A stretch of DNA of 64,000 nt from Lachnospiraceae bacterium AC3007 (GCA_000621405.1 JHYK01000005.1:124001-188000); one strand, 5' to 3'. Counted from the first letter of the stretch, positions 23,369-31,413 are shown. Notes: a model not told the origin generated them from the sequence alone. Translations and numbers: made by a program.

Positions 23369-23512
23369 ATGGTTAGGGAAGCTGAGCAAAGTGATCTGGA
23401 TGCAATACTTCAACTGTATCTGTTCCTTCATGAGGACAGAATCCCTGAAAAAGATGAGTATTTGAGGCAGCGACCATACATTATGCTGTTGCAAAAATAT
23501 TCGGGCCACTGA
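23369..23512 (+). pseudogene. GNAT acetyltransferase N-terminal fragment
   Basis: ATG 23369 begins VREAEQSDLDAILQLYLFLH then EDRIPEKDEYLRQR, a GNAT start. At about 23470 the sequence switches into the ferredoxin-like gene below and the frame stops at 23510-23512. The remaining three quarters of the acetyltransferase are missing. Confidence 0.7.
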
Positions 23513-24003
23513 TCTTTGGGAGAGGATGGTGCGGACATGCCTGCTGGACTGCGATGGTGCTGGATTTTCTTCCGTATAAAGAGCCGAAGGAACCAAGGCG
23601 GAAACTGGGATGGATACGGTATGTCACTTTTGCTGCGTCACTTATATTTGTATCGGCATTGTTTCTTGCGAAAGTCGGAAATATTGAACGCATCATGTTC
23701 TGGACGTTTGTGGCCGGGAATATAGTGTATTACTTAACAGGTATAGCTTTAGCATTTGCCTTTAAGGATAACAGAGCATTCTGCAAATATATCTGTCCGA
23801 TAACGGTTTTCTTAAAACCGATGAGTTACTTTTCGCTGATCCGGATAAAGTGTGAAAAGGAAAAATGTATATCGTGCGGTAAATGCAAGCGGGTATGACC
23901 TATGAATGTGGATGTAACTGATAATTCGAGAAAACGTGAAAATAGCACAGAATGCATTCTGTGCATGGAATGTGTGAAAAACTGTCCGAAGAATGCACTT
24001 TGA
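23470..24003 (+). pseudogene. NapH-like 4Fe-4S membrane protein, 5' truncated, with UGA at the fourth cluster cysteine
   Basis: The frame reads HYAVAKIFGPLIFGRGWCGH and ACWTAMVLDFLPYKEP, two membrane helices, YICPITVF, then the ferredoxin motif CISCGKCKRV followed by TGA (23896-23898) and PMNVDVTDN. The canonical motif is CxxCxxCxxxCP, so the UGA sits on the fourth Cys. The second cluster CILCMECVKNCPKNAL is intact, then TGA at 24001-24003. One extra T there would restore EFKNYEWTGN. The N-terminus is replaced by a GNAT fragment. Clearly decaying, but the UGA position is notable. Confidence 0.75.
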
Positions 24004-24078
24004 ATTTAAGAATTATGAATGGACTGGTAATATGATTCTGTACGATATTGAACGGCTGGTTTGGCCAGGCGGCTGATG

Positions 24079-24102
24079 CTTCCGGGACAGATATTCGGGT
24101 AA
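24079..24102 (+). pseudogene. Short tail fragment LPGQIFG
   Basis: The bases encode MLPGQIFG and a stop. This matches the last residues of the partial gene at the window start (KLPGQIFE). It is only a few codons, so it is recorded as a clue rather than a firm call. Confidence 0.35.
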
Positions 24103-24148
24103 GAGGTCTCACGACAAATGTAAATCCTGGCTTTTCTATGACATAAGA

Positions 24149-24169
24149 CCGCAGATCTGCGGCCTTTTT
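24149..24169 (+). terminator. Rho-independent terminator
   Basis: The palindrome CCGCAGATCTGCGG (24149-24162) is followed by CC and TTTTT. It insulates the TetR promoter that begins 4 nt later. Confidence 0.85.
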
Positions 24170-24172
24170 GTC

Positions 24173-24220
24173 TTGACGAACTAATATATGTCAGCTATAA
24201 TCCAGCTAATAATTGTTAGC
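24173..24220 (+). promoter_or_regulatory. TetR-type double-dyad promoter, site D (autoregulatory)
   Basis: -35 TTGACG (24173-24178), degenerate dyad ACTAATATATGTCAGC (24180-24195), -10 TATAAT (24196-24201), second dyad GCTAATAATTGTTAGC (24205-24220). The TetR gene starts 15 nt later. This ties the operator family to a regulator gene. Confidence 0.88.
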
Positions 24221-24235
24221 GGAAATGGAGGGGTC

Positions 24236-24820
24236 ATGTCTACCAAGGAAAAAATATTGGATGCGGCATTAACACTATTTGCGGAGAATGGATACGATGG
24301 AACGAGTGTGGAGCAGATCGCAAGTATAGTCGGGATCAAAGCGCCATCGTTATACAAGCACTATAAGGGCAAAGAGGACATCCTGAATGCATTGATCGAC
24401 TCTGCGGAAGCGCGGTATGAGGAAATGTTTGGATCTGAGAATAATATCGGGAAAGTGCCGCAGAGCCGGAAAGAGTTCATAAAGGTGACGATGGAAAGGA
24501 TTACCTTCACAATGCGTGATCCCATTATACGCAAAACGCGGATGCTTCTTGTCCAGGAACAGTTCAGGAATGAAAGGATCTCCGAGGCTACAACCAGACA
24601 TCAGCTGGATGGGGTACAGAGGATGTTTGCAAAGATCATCAAAGGCATGATGGAAGAGGGGATAGTCGTAAAGGATGATCCAAAGCTGCTTGCGGCAGAA
24701 CTAACCGCACCGGCTGTTCTGCAGATTGCAAGGTCAGACCGGCAGCCTCAGTGCGAGGAAGAATGCATGAAATACATCGAAAAGCATTTACGGCATTTTT
24801 GCAAGGTATACATGAGATAG
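24236..24820 (+). CDS. TetR/AcrR-family regulator, probable master of the GCTAA-N6-TTAGC sites
   Basis: 194 aa. The N-terminal TetR helix-turn-helix has KEKILDAALTLFAENGYDGT and SVEQIASIVGIKAPSLYKHY (residues 4-44). The helical ligand-binding domain follows, with TMRDPIIRKTRMLLVQEQFR. ATG 24236 has GGAGG at 24227-24231; the ATG at 24188 lies inside the promoter and is not used. Its own promoter carries two dyads of the type found at four other promoters within 18 kb. That it binds them all is inferred from the shared sequence and autoregulatory placement. Confidence 0.9.
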   Translation: MSTKEKILDAALTLFAENGYDGTSVEQIASIVGIKAPSLYKHYKGKEDILNALIDSAEARYEEMFGSENNIGKVPQSRKEFIKVTMERITFTMRDPIIRKTRMLLVQEQFRNERISEATTRHQLDGVQRMFAKIIKGMMEEGIVVKDDPKLLAAELTAPAVLQIARSDRQPQCEEECMKYIEKHLRHFCKVYMR

Positions 24821-25011
24821 TTAGGACAGAAAGGAAATAATAACGAAATCCTTTCCGGCAGTTGCAGCGCGTATGATGATCCGGCGAAGGAGGTACATGT
24901 AGATCAGTTTTTTTTTCTTGCAAAGGAGTAAAGCAGAATGAAACTTACAGATTTCCCGGATGGAAATAACCAATCTATAATAAGTCAATGAGAAACGTCC
25001 CCGCGGACTTA
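24821..25011 (+). other. Gene-free stretch with coding remnants and a REP copy
   Basis: AAATCCTTTCCGGCAGTTGC and following bases read KSFPAVAARMMIRRRRYM-stop, the tail of a lost protein. Further on ATG 24938 starts MKLTDFPDGNNQSIISQ and is ended by the REP copy at 24982-25011 (AAGTCAATGAGAAACGTCCCC then GCGGACTTA), so another gene was cut by a repeat. This marks the right edge of the repeat-rich zone. Confidence 0.5.
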
Positions 25012-25017
25012 AATAAA

Positions 25018-25037
25018 GGGCTGCCATACGGCAGCCC
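25018..25037 (-). terminator. Terminator of the minus-strand lipoprotein operon
   Basis: An 8-bp perfect stem GGGCTGCC / GGCAGCCC with a 4-nt loop; on the minus strand it is followed by TTTATTT. It lies 30 nt after the stop of the gene ending at 25068. Confidence 0.85.
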
Positions 25038-25067
25038 TTCAAGATTTCTTTTGTCAGCCGTTTTGAC

Positions 25068-25685
25068 TTAAGGCTCTATCAGCTCGATTGTCTGAAGTTC
25101 ATCGTTGTAGAAGGCCTCGTTTTCTTCAAAGAAGTCGATAGGGCACTTGTAGCCGTAGTAGAAGGTGTAGTTGTCCGTGAGCACGACTACGCCGACAGCC
25201 TGTTTGGTATCCTCATTCGAGCCGCTCTCCCAGGAGATCTTGTAGACCGGATAGGAAAGCTTGGCTGTAAGATCAGTATCTTCAACTGTCTCTGAGATCA
25301 CAGCATCATTATCGACCTGAGCACAGACGATATTCTCGGCATATGCGTCCATATCCTGCCCGTCGCGCTGTGAGTTAGGATAGCTCATGTTTGTTATGAT
25401 AGTGATGCCGTCCTCTGTCATATCTTCATAAAAATAGGAACCGTCAGGATTGTTATCATTCCTTAAGTTTGAAAGGCCGGTATATGTAGGGCCGGCAATG
25501 GCGAGAGAGCCAGCGCCGCCTTCGTCTTCATTTTCTTCGGCGTCACTTTCCTCGACCGTGTCTGATCCTTCATCTGTGATCACATCGCCTTTTCCGTCAT
25601 CTTCCTTTTCTGCGGCAGATCCGCACGCACATAGCATTGCGCCTGCCAAAGCGGATATAAGTACCGTGATGACCCATTTTTTCAT
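25068..25685 (-). CDS. Secreted lipoprotein of unknown function
   Basis: 205 aa. The signal peptide ends in a lipobox (GAMLCAC, Cys near residue 21), followed by an acidic low-complexity linker and a small globular domain with aromatic strands (NYTFYYGYKCPIDFFEEN). ATG 25685 has a good AGGAGG upstream. It is 19 nt downstream of another lipoprotein gene in the same orientation, and both follow a response-regulator gene. Function not recognised. Confidence 0.8.
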   Translation of the reverse strand: MKKWVITVLISALAGAMLCACGSAAEKEDDGKGDVITDEGSDTVEESDAEENEDEGGAGSLAIAGPTYTGLSNLRNDNNPDGSYFYEDMTEDGITIITNMSYPNSQRDGQDMDAYAENIVCAQVDNDAVISETVEDTDLTAKLSYPVYKISWESGSNEDTKQAVGVVVLTDNYTFYYGYKCPIDFFEENEAFYNDELQTIELIEP

Positions 25686-25704
25686 AATAATCCTCCTGTT
25701 TTGC

Positions 25705-26532
25705 TCATCCAACTGCAATAGAATCCAATTCATCAATAATGCCATCTATGTCCAGATATGCCAGCTGCAGAGCCTGGACAAACTCTCCGTCCTCATAGTC
25801 CATCACATTAAGTCCATCATAATCAATGTAGACAAACGGAGCATTCTCAGTGTTATATTCATCGAGCATAGTGATATACTCTTTCTCGGTGACTTCCGCG
25901 TCATTGATTGAGTATACAGGCACTTCCTCACCGTCATCATCATAGGTATATTCTACATCTGCCCTGAACTCTTCTATCAGTTCCCCGTCATAAATACCGT
26001 AATAGACATCCGACATGCCTGTCATGGATCCCGTCATATGGATCAGATTGTTTTCGGAATAACTTAACGATGCTCCGTCAACACCGGATATAACGCTTGC
26101 CAGCAGAATGAGGTCATCGTCATAGAATGCATATATGAATGTATTTTCCTGGTTAAAATTACCTTCTGAGTCGCAAGCCAGAAGCTCATAGATACCATCG
26201 CCGTCAATATCTGCCAGCGCAAACTGATCTGCTGTTTCATCCTCCCACAGTTCATAGACCAGGTCGCTGTAAAGGTCAGGATATGCGACAGATTCACCGA
26301 GGCCTCCGGCAGCTCTGGAAGTTGCATCAGCGTTCTCATCGGCGCCGGTATCTTCTGCTTCTTCGGACGTATCAGTCTCCTCCGGCGCTTCTTCAACATC
26401 CTCGACTTTTTCCTCCGTCGGCGCATCAGCCGCAGCGGGTTCGCTTCCTCCGCCGCACGCGACAAGTGTCATGGCAAGCACAGCGGATACAGCCAGCGCC
26501 GTCATTCTTTTAATGATCTTTTGTAAATGCAT
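25705..26532 (-). CDS. Acidic secreted lipoprotein with a calcium-loop-like repeat
   Basis: 275 aa. Signal peptide with lipobox TLVAC (Cys about residue 26), then a long Glu/Ala/Asp linker (residues 30-75) as in gram-positive surface lipoproteins, then a beta domain. ALADIDGDGIYELLACDSEG (about 106-125) matches the Dx[DN]xDG calcium-binding loop seen in FG-GAP/VCBS-like repeats. It lies between the response regulator and another lipoprotein, with a 28-nt gap to the regulator. Confidence 0.8.
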   Translation of the reverse strand: MHLQKIIKRMTALAVSAVLAMTLVACGGGSEPAAADAPTEEKVEDVEEAPEETDTSEEAEDTGADENADATSRAAGGLGESVAYPDLYSDLVYELWEDETADQFALADIDGDGIYELLACDSEGNFNQENTFIYAFYDDDLILLASVISGVDGASLSYSENNLIHMTGSMTGMSDVYYGIYDGELIEEFRADVEYTYDDDGEEVPVYSINDAEVTEKEYITMLDEYNTENAPFVYIDYDGLNVMDYEDGEFVQALQLAYLDIDGIIDELDSIAVG

Positions 26533-26560
26533 TTTTCTTCCTCCTGAAAAACTTGAATAC

Positions 26561-27184
26561 TTATTGTGAAACCAGGTATTTTCTTATGTCACCGCGCTTG
26601 TCCAGAAAAAGCTTTTTCTTAACCGCGGCAACCAGTTTCTTTACATAGGGCATGGAAATATGAAGTATGTCGCTTATCTCGCGATCCGAACGAAATTCCG
26701 CCATCAGTCGGGCGACATCCATCTCCCTGTCTGTAAGAGGAGAGGAAAGGGAGTCGAGTTTTGCTTCATCAAGCTTCCCGTTTGATGCGGTAGTGGCATA
26801 CAGATTGAGATAGTGCTGTACCCTTGCAAGGAGTACCTTGGAAGCGACCGGTTTTTTCAGATAATCCACGACGTCCATTTCGAGTCCGCGACTCTCGCTT
26901 GTCTCATCCGTCATGCCGGTAAGGAATACAACCGGGATCCTCTTTAATCCTTCATCCTCCTTCAGGCATCCGAGCACATCGTAGCCGTCCATTCCGTTCA
27001 TGTTGATATCAAGCAGGATGAGATCAGGCATCCAGCCCCCATCGGGAGAAGCAGACCTCAGTGCATCCAGAGCCTCCTCGCCGGATGTATAGCCCTTCAC
27101 GTCAAAGAGAGCTTCCAGCTGCCTTACCATGAGCGTCAGGGTCTCGTCATCGTCATCGATTATCATTACTCGTTTTAGAGCCAT
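26561..27184 (-). CDS. Response regulator with LuxR-type helix-turn-helix
   Basis: 207 aa. The receiver domain (residues 5-125) has the acidic pair DDDD, phosphoacceptor Asp in LILLDINMNGMDG, Thr in FLTGM and Lys in YLKKPVAS. The output domain (about 145-205) is a LuxR/FixJ-like HTH: LTDREMDVARLMAEFRSDRE. It follows the hybrid kinase gene by 89 nt and has its own promoter with a 19-bp motif (27252-27270) that recurs ahead of the lipoprotein gene at 29561. It probably regulates itself and the lipoproteins. Confidence 0.9.
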   Translation of the reverse strand: MALKRVMIIDDDDETLTLMVRQLEALFDVKGYTSGEEALDALRSASPDGGWMPDLILLDINMNGMDGYDVLGCLKEDEGLKRIPVVFLTGMTDETSESRGLEMDVVDYLKKPVASKVLLARVQHYLNLYATTASNGKLDEAKLDSLSSPLTDREMDVARLMAEFRSDREISDILHISMPYVKKLVAAVKKKLFLDKRGDIRKYLVSQ

Positions 27185-27226
27185 GTTTCCCTTTCTTTTG
27201 ATGGATAAGCGTTCATCATCTCCCCG

Positions 27227-27270
27227 ATTATACTACCTGAGCGGAGTAAAAAATACGTACTAAAAGTATA
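27227..27270 (-). promoter_or_regulatory. Response-regulator promoter with motif TATACTTTTAGTACGTATT
   Basis: On the minus strand the motif (27270-27252) precedes TATAAT (27232-27227) by 19 nt, while the -35 position is only T-rich. This is the layout of an activator-dependent promoter. The motif recurs with one change at 29478-29496. Confidence 0.65.
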
Positions 27271-27273
27271 CTA

Positions 27274-29406
27274 TTAGCTGTGAGCGATCTCCTCTCTGAT
27301 CTTGACTACACCGAGGCGGACCCTGTCATATTCACTAAGAATGACAGGTTTGATCTCCCTCGCAAAATCAATGTCCTTTCTGAACTCAGCCGTTTCACAA
27401 AGCTGTGACAGAAGAAAAGCTCCCACGCCTCTTGCGATGGACTTTACGGAGTGCAGCTGAAGATAGTAATTTTCCTCTGTATCGGATTCCCGGAGCTTCT
27501 CCATGGTCTCGTCGGCGTAGCTGTCAAACAATTCTGTGCGCATGAGGAATTCATCCGTATTACCTGCGTTGTTTTCCATCGCGAATTTCACATCTATACC
27601 GTAGGGCATGAGCTGATCCTGTAAGCTTTCGATCCTGGCCGATGAAATGACATTCTCCGGCCCTATATCCAGATATACGATTTTCTCGGGAATGAATTCC
27701 GCTATCGTTTCGTAGAGTTTTGATGAGCTGACAGGCTTTGAGAGAAATCCGGAAAAGCCCTGATCCAGGAATCTGCTCTCCGCTTCATTCATGACATCTG
27801 CAGTAAGCATCACTATCGGCGCATGAAAATCCGGATACTCGCTGCGGATCCGTTCGAGTGTCTCGACTCCGTCCATGCCCGGCATGCGATGATCCATCAG
27901 GACAAGGTCGTAATCTCTGATATCGATCATCTCCAGCGCTTCATATCCGCTTCCCACATCATCGATCTGAATAAGAGACGGCTCCAGAAATCCCTGGACC
28001 ACTTTTCGGTTGAACTGGTTATCATCCACAAGGAGGATACGCGCATCGGGCGCAAGGAACTGCTTCGAGGTGTCATCCTTCTCTTCTTTGGTTTCCGTCA
28101 GATCGACAGAAGCAGATACCCTGCTTTTTTCATCAGATACCGTTTTCTGCGGGATCCTTACAGTAAATTCAGTACCTTCATTAATAACACTATGGCAGTC
28201 CACCGTCCCGCCTGCGACGTCCACAAGTTCCTTTACGATCGCAAGACCGAGACCGCTTCCGCTCGAGTCTTTGTAGAGTTCCTGCGCACCTCTTTCAAAA
28301 GGCTTATATATCGACTTCAAGTGTTCCGGAGAGATTCCTGATCCCGTATCACTCACTTTGATCACAAGGGCTTTATCCCATGATACAGAAAGACTGACAT
28401 ATCCTTCTTTGGTATACTTGACTGAATTGCTCAGAAGATTATCAGAGATCTTCCGGATGGCACTCTCATCTCCGAGAAGCACGGAAGGAAGATCCTCGTC
28501 CATAATATAGTTGAAGGTAAGACCTGCCTTTGCGGCGTGGATACGCCACGCGGTAGCAATTTCTCCAAAAACGTCCCATGTGTTCCAGGGCTCTTTGGCG
28601 AGGTCGATCTTTCTTGCTTCGATCCTTGACAGATCGAGCATGTCATCTATCAGTGAAAGCAGGATCCGTCCCGAGACGTTGCTGTCATTTACCCACCCCC
28701 TGATGCGTGCGGAAGAGGTATTGGAGACGATGAGCTCATTCATGCCGAGCATGGTGTTGAGCGGCGTCCTGATATCGTGGCTCATCTTGGCGAGGAAATC
28801 ACTCTTTGCACGATTGGCTTCATCAGCCGAGCGGATCGCCGCATTCAGTTCCTGCTGCTTTTTCCTGTAGATACGTATCTGGCAGTACATTGTGATAGCC
28901 AAAGACAGAGCTACGAGAACCATGTCCATAACGACACGGAACGCGTAGTACTTTTCATCGTTTTCCAGAGTAGCGGGATTGTAATATGAATAAATACATA
29001 GAAAAGTGTACCACACAAGCTCTATGACGATCATTACGATCATTAAGGGACCGTCAAGCAAAAAAGCGGTAAAGACGACACCGAATATAAAGAAAGACGG
29101 TATGCCGCTGTGATATCCGCCCTGGAAGAAATAGAGGGCGCTGAAGAGTCCCAGAAATACCGCGAAAACCGTCAGGATCATTGCGATCCTGTAGTTTCCC
29201 GTTCTGTGGCAGTATACTATCAGCAAAAGAGAGACAACTACACCTAAAAAGTCACCGATAACAACCCCCGGATTATTGCCGGATATAATATTGATCACGC
29301 CGGTAATGATACTCACAGCTATGCCGCACAGAGCAAGGATATTGAAAGCCGCGACCTGTATCTGCGAATCAGGCGGCGCGATATAATCTCTTATTTTTTT
29401 CAGCAT
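27274..29406 (-). CDS. Hybrid sensor histidine kinase (7TM sensor, HisKA, HATPase, REC, HPt-like)
   Basis: 710 aa. About six membrane helices (residues 15-180), a short coiled linker, then HisKA with phospho-acceptor in AKMSHDIRTPLNTMLGMNEL (His near 210). The ATPase has KVSDTGSGISPEHL and SGSGLGLAIVKELV. The receiver has Asp in YDLVLMDHRMPGMDG. A C-terminal helical domain with LQLHSVKSIARGVGAFLLSQ resembles HPt. ATG 29406 has GGAGG upstream. It is followed by the response regulator and divergent from a lipoprotein gene that shares the regulator's motif. The signal is probably an extracellular small molecule. Confidence 0.93.
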   Translation of the reverse strand: MLKKIRDYIAPPDSQIQVAAFNILALCGIAVSIITGVINIISGNNPGVVIGDFLGVVVSLLLIVYCHRTGNYRIAMILTVFAVFLGLFSALYFFQGGYHSGIPSFFIFGVVFTAFLLDGPLMIVMIVIELVWYTFLCIYSYYNPATLENDEKYYAFRVVMDMVLVALSLAITMYCQIRIYRKKQQELNAAIRSADEANRAKSDFLAKMSHDIRTPLNTMLGMNELIVSNTSSARIRGWVNDSNVSGRILLSLIDDMLDLSRIEARKIDLAKEPWNTWDVFGEIATAWRIHAAKAGLTFNYIMDEDLPSVLLGDESAIRKISDNLLSNSVKYTKEGYVSLSVSWDKALVIKVSDTGSGISPEHLKSIYKPFERGAQELYKDSSGSGLGLAIVKELVDVAGGTVDCHSVINEGTEFTVRIPQKTVSDEKSRVSASVDLTETKEEKDDTSKQFLAPDARILLVDDNQFNRKVVQGFLEPSLIQIDDVGSGYEALEMIDIRDYDLVLMDHRMPGMDGVETLERIRSEYPDFHAPIVMLTADVMNEAESRFLDQGFSGFLSKPVSSSKLYETIAEFIPEKIVYLDIGPENVISSARIESLQDQLMPYGIDVKFAMENNAGNTDEFLMRTELFDSYADETMEKLRESDTEENYYLQLHSVKSIARGVGAFLLSQLCETAEFRKDIDFAREIKPVILSEYDRVRLGVVKIREEIAHS

Positions 29407-29477
29407 GATCGATATCCTCCGGAATCATTTCATTAAATACTGATTAATTATACAATCCAGAAAAATAAAAAAGAATA

Positions 29478-29496
29478 TATACTTTTAGTACCTATT
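29478..29496 (+). promoter_or_regulatory. Second copy of the response-regulator motif
   Basis: TATACTTTTAGTACCTATT differs at one base from the motif upstream of the response regulator. It sits between the divergent kinase and lipoprotein genes, oriented toward the lipoprotein gene, 16 nt before a possible -10 TAGTAT (29513-29518). Confidence 0.65.
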
Positions 29497-29560
29497 ATTT
29501 CACGCAAAACGATAGTATCCTTTTTACTGGTAATGAAAATTTACAACTCCGGGAGGGCTT

Positions 29561-29956
29561 ATGAAAAAAGGAATACTATGGATCAGCCTTATCACCATGA
29601 TCGCTGTGTTTTGTGTCGGATGCGGACAGACCGAAAAGGAAGGAGATCTGTCTAAATTTGCCGGCGACTGGTATGTGGACGGTTCTCTTGATAACGGACA
29701 TCTGTCCATTGATGAAAGCGGGCACGTCGAGTCATATTCCTATGACGGCATGTTTAATTTCGAAGGTGAATTAAAATGTGAAAAGTACGAAAATCCCGAT
29801 GGGACCACCGGCTATCTTTACAATATCTATGACGACGGCGGCGAATTCGTGATAGGGTTCTACGAGCCCGAGGAAAAGGATTTCTACGAGATCTACAGCG
29901 GACAGGATGGCGCGGTCCACTATGTCAGATCGGATCACTGCACCGGAGGAACCTGA
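29561..29956 (+). CDS. Small secreted lipoprotein
   Basis: 131 aa. Signal peptide with lipobox VFCVGC (Cys about residue 21), then a domain opening LSKFAGDWYVDGSLDNGHLS and rich in Tyr and Asp, resembling small lipocalin-like or YxeA-like lipoproteins. GGGAGG precedes ATG. Divergent from the hybrid kinase and carrying the shared promoter motif, so it is probably an output or accessory of that two-component system. Terminator at 29979. Confidence 0.8.
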   Translation: MKKGILWISLITMIAVFCVGCGQTEKEGDLSKFAGDWYVDGSLDNGHLSIDESGHVESYSYDGMFNFEGELKCEKYENPDGTTGYLYNIYDDGGEFVIGFYEPEEKDFYEIYSGQDGAVHYVRSDHCTGGT

Positions 29957-29978
29957 GACGTATCTTTGAAAGCAGCAA

Positions 29979-30007
29979 AAAGACCGGCGGTTATTCCGTC
30001 GGTCTTT
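29979..30007. terminator. Bidirectional terminator between convergent genes
   Basis: A 12-bp stem AAAGACCGGCGG / CCGTCGGTCTTT (one G-T pair) with a 5-nt loop. T-rich tails lie on both sides, between the lipoprotein stop (29956) and the stop of the minus-strand synthase (30052). Confidence 0.88.
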
Positions 30008-30051
30008 CTTTGCAGGTGCTGTCCCGGTCAATATCGATGATGCCGGTTGTT

Positions 30052-31413
30052 TCAGATGAATTCATGATATTTGCCGATAAGCTCCTCATCAGTTATCACC
30101 GTGACCCTTCCGCTGTCGTACTCAGAGCAGACCCATTCATAGATCTTTTGCACAACGGGCGCTGTTTTGGGAAGTGCTTCCTCCCCGATTGAAGAGCGGT
30201 ATTCGTTTACACGGTAGGCGACACCGGCGACTCCGGAAGTAGCAGAGACAGCTACCTTCGGTGCACGCCCGAGCAGCGCTTCGGTGTCGAAGATATTGTA
30301 TATTTCAGGATCCTTCATCATTCCGTCAGCGTGGATCCCGGCACGGGTCAGGTTGAAGCTTCGTCCCACGAATGGTGTCATCGGCGGTATCCTGTAGCCG
30401 GTCTCCTTCTCAAGATATTCAGCTATCTCGGTAATGGCGCGGGTATCCATTCCGTTCAGCGTTCCGCGGAGTGAAGCATATTCGAATACCATGGCTTCAA
30501 GGGGGATATTGCCTGTCCGTTCACCGATCCCGAGCAGGGAGCAGTTCACGGCAGCGGCGCCATACATCCAGGCAGTGGCAGCATTGACCACGCCCTTATA
30601 GAAATCATTATGCCCGTGCCACTCGAGCATTTCCGAAGGCACGTCTGCATGATGCTGAAGGCCGTAGATTATTCCCGATACACTTCGGGGAAGGGCTGCT
30701 CCGGGATATGGGACGCCATAACCCATGGTATCGCAGGCGCGGATCTTTACCGGGATACCGCTCTCATGCGAGAGCTCCATGAGCTTGTTGGCAAACGGCA
30801 CAACGAAGCCATAGAAGTCTGCTCTCGTGATGTCTTCGAAATGGCAGCGCGGGCGCAGACCGGCCTCTATGCAGTCTGAGACGATGCTGATATATTTGTC
30901 CATAGCCTGCCTGCGGGTAAGACCCATTTTTCTGAAGATATGATAGTCAGAGCAGCTGACAAGGATACCGGTCTCCTTGATACCGATCGATCTTGCGAGT
31001 TCGAAGTCCTTTTTGGATGCCCTGATCCATGTCGTGATCTCGGGGAATTCATAGCCGAGTTCCAGGCAGCGCTCAGCTGCTTTACGGTCTTTTTCCGAGT
31101 AGACGAAGAATTCCGTCTGACGGATCATGCCGTTCGGACCGCCCAGTTTGTGAAGAAGTTTATATATGTGTACCATCTGCTCGGTGGTATACGGCGCGCG
31201 AGACTGCTGTCCGTCGCGGAAGGAAGTGTCGGTCATATAGATGTCCCGCGGCATATTCTCAGGGACACGACGATAGTTGAACGGGATCTTCGGAGTCTCT
31301 GTGTATGGATAGATCTCCCGGAACAGCTCAGGCTCTTCGACATCCTGAAGCTGATATATATACGGATCCTGTTCCAGTTTGAAGGTTTTGTTGCTCAAAG
31401 CTATTCCCTGCAT
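30052..31413 (-). CDS. DRE-TIM acyl-CoA condensing enzyme, probably Re-citrate synthase-like
   Basis: 453 aa. The HMGL-like TIM barrel carries the metal motif TDTSFRDGQQSRAPYT (residues about 61-76) and the later metal His pair in EWHGHNDFYKGVVNAATAWM. There is no C-terminal LeuA regulatory domain. FRDGQQ in place of the usual LRDGEQ, and the length near 450 aa, fit the clostridial (Re)-citrate synthase group rather than isopropylmalate synthase. It would condense oxaloacetate and acetyl-CoA for glutamate synthesis. Homocitrate or 2-isopropylmalate synthase activity remains possible. Divergent from a LysR regulator. Confidence 0.75.
   Translation of the reverse strand: MQGIALSNKTFKLEQDPYIYQLQDVEEPELFREIYPYTETPKIPFNYRRVPENMPRDIYMTDTSFRDGQQSRAPYTTEQMVHIYKLLHKLGGPNGMIRQTEFFVYSEKDRKAAERCLELGYEFPEITTWIRASKKDFELARSIGIKETGILVSCSDYHIFRKMGLTRRQAMDKYISIVSDCIEAGLRPRCHFEDITRADFYGFVVPFANKLMELSHESGIPVKIRACDTMGYGVPYPGAALPRSVSGIIYGLQHHADVPSEMLEWHGHNDFYKGVVNAATAWMYGAAAVNCSLLGIGERTGNIPLEAMVFEYASLRGTLNGMDTRAITEIAEYLEKETGYRIPPMTPFVGRSFNLTRAGIHADGMMKDPEIYNIFDTEALLGRAPKVAVSATSGVAGVAYRVNEYRSSIGEEALPKTAPVVQKIYEWVCSEYDSGRVTVITDEELIGKYHEFI

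Noticed and set aside
24188-24235. Earlier ATG of the TetR gene at 24188
   Set aside because: It lies between the -35 and -10 of the gene's own promoter, so it cannot be in the transcript; ATG 24236 has the ribosome site.
25450-25911. Plus-strand open frames opposite the lipoprotein genes
   Set aside because: They are antisense to clear lipoprotein genes with signal peptides and lipoboxes, have no ribosome sites, and are Ser-rich artefacts of acidic coding on the other strand.
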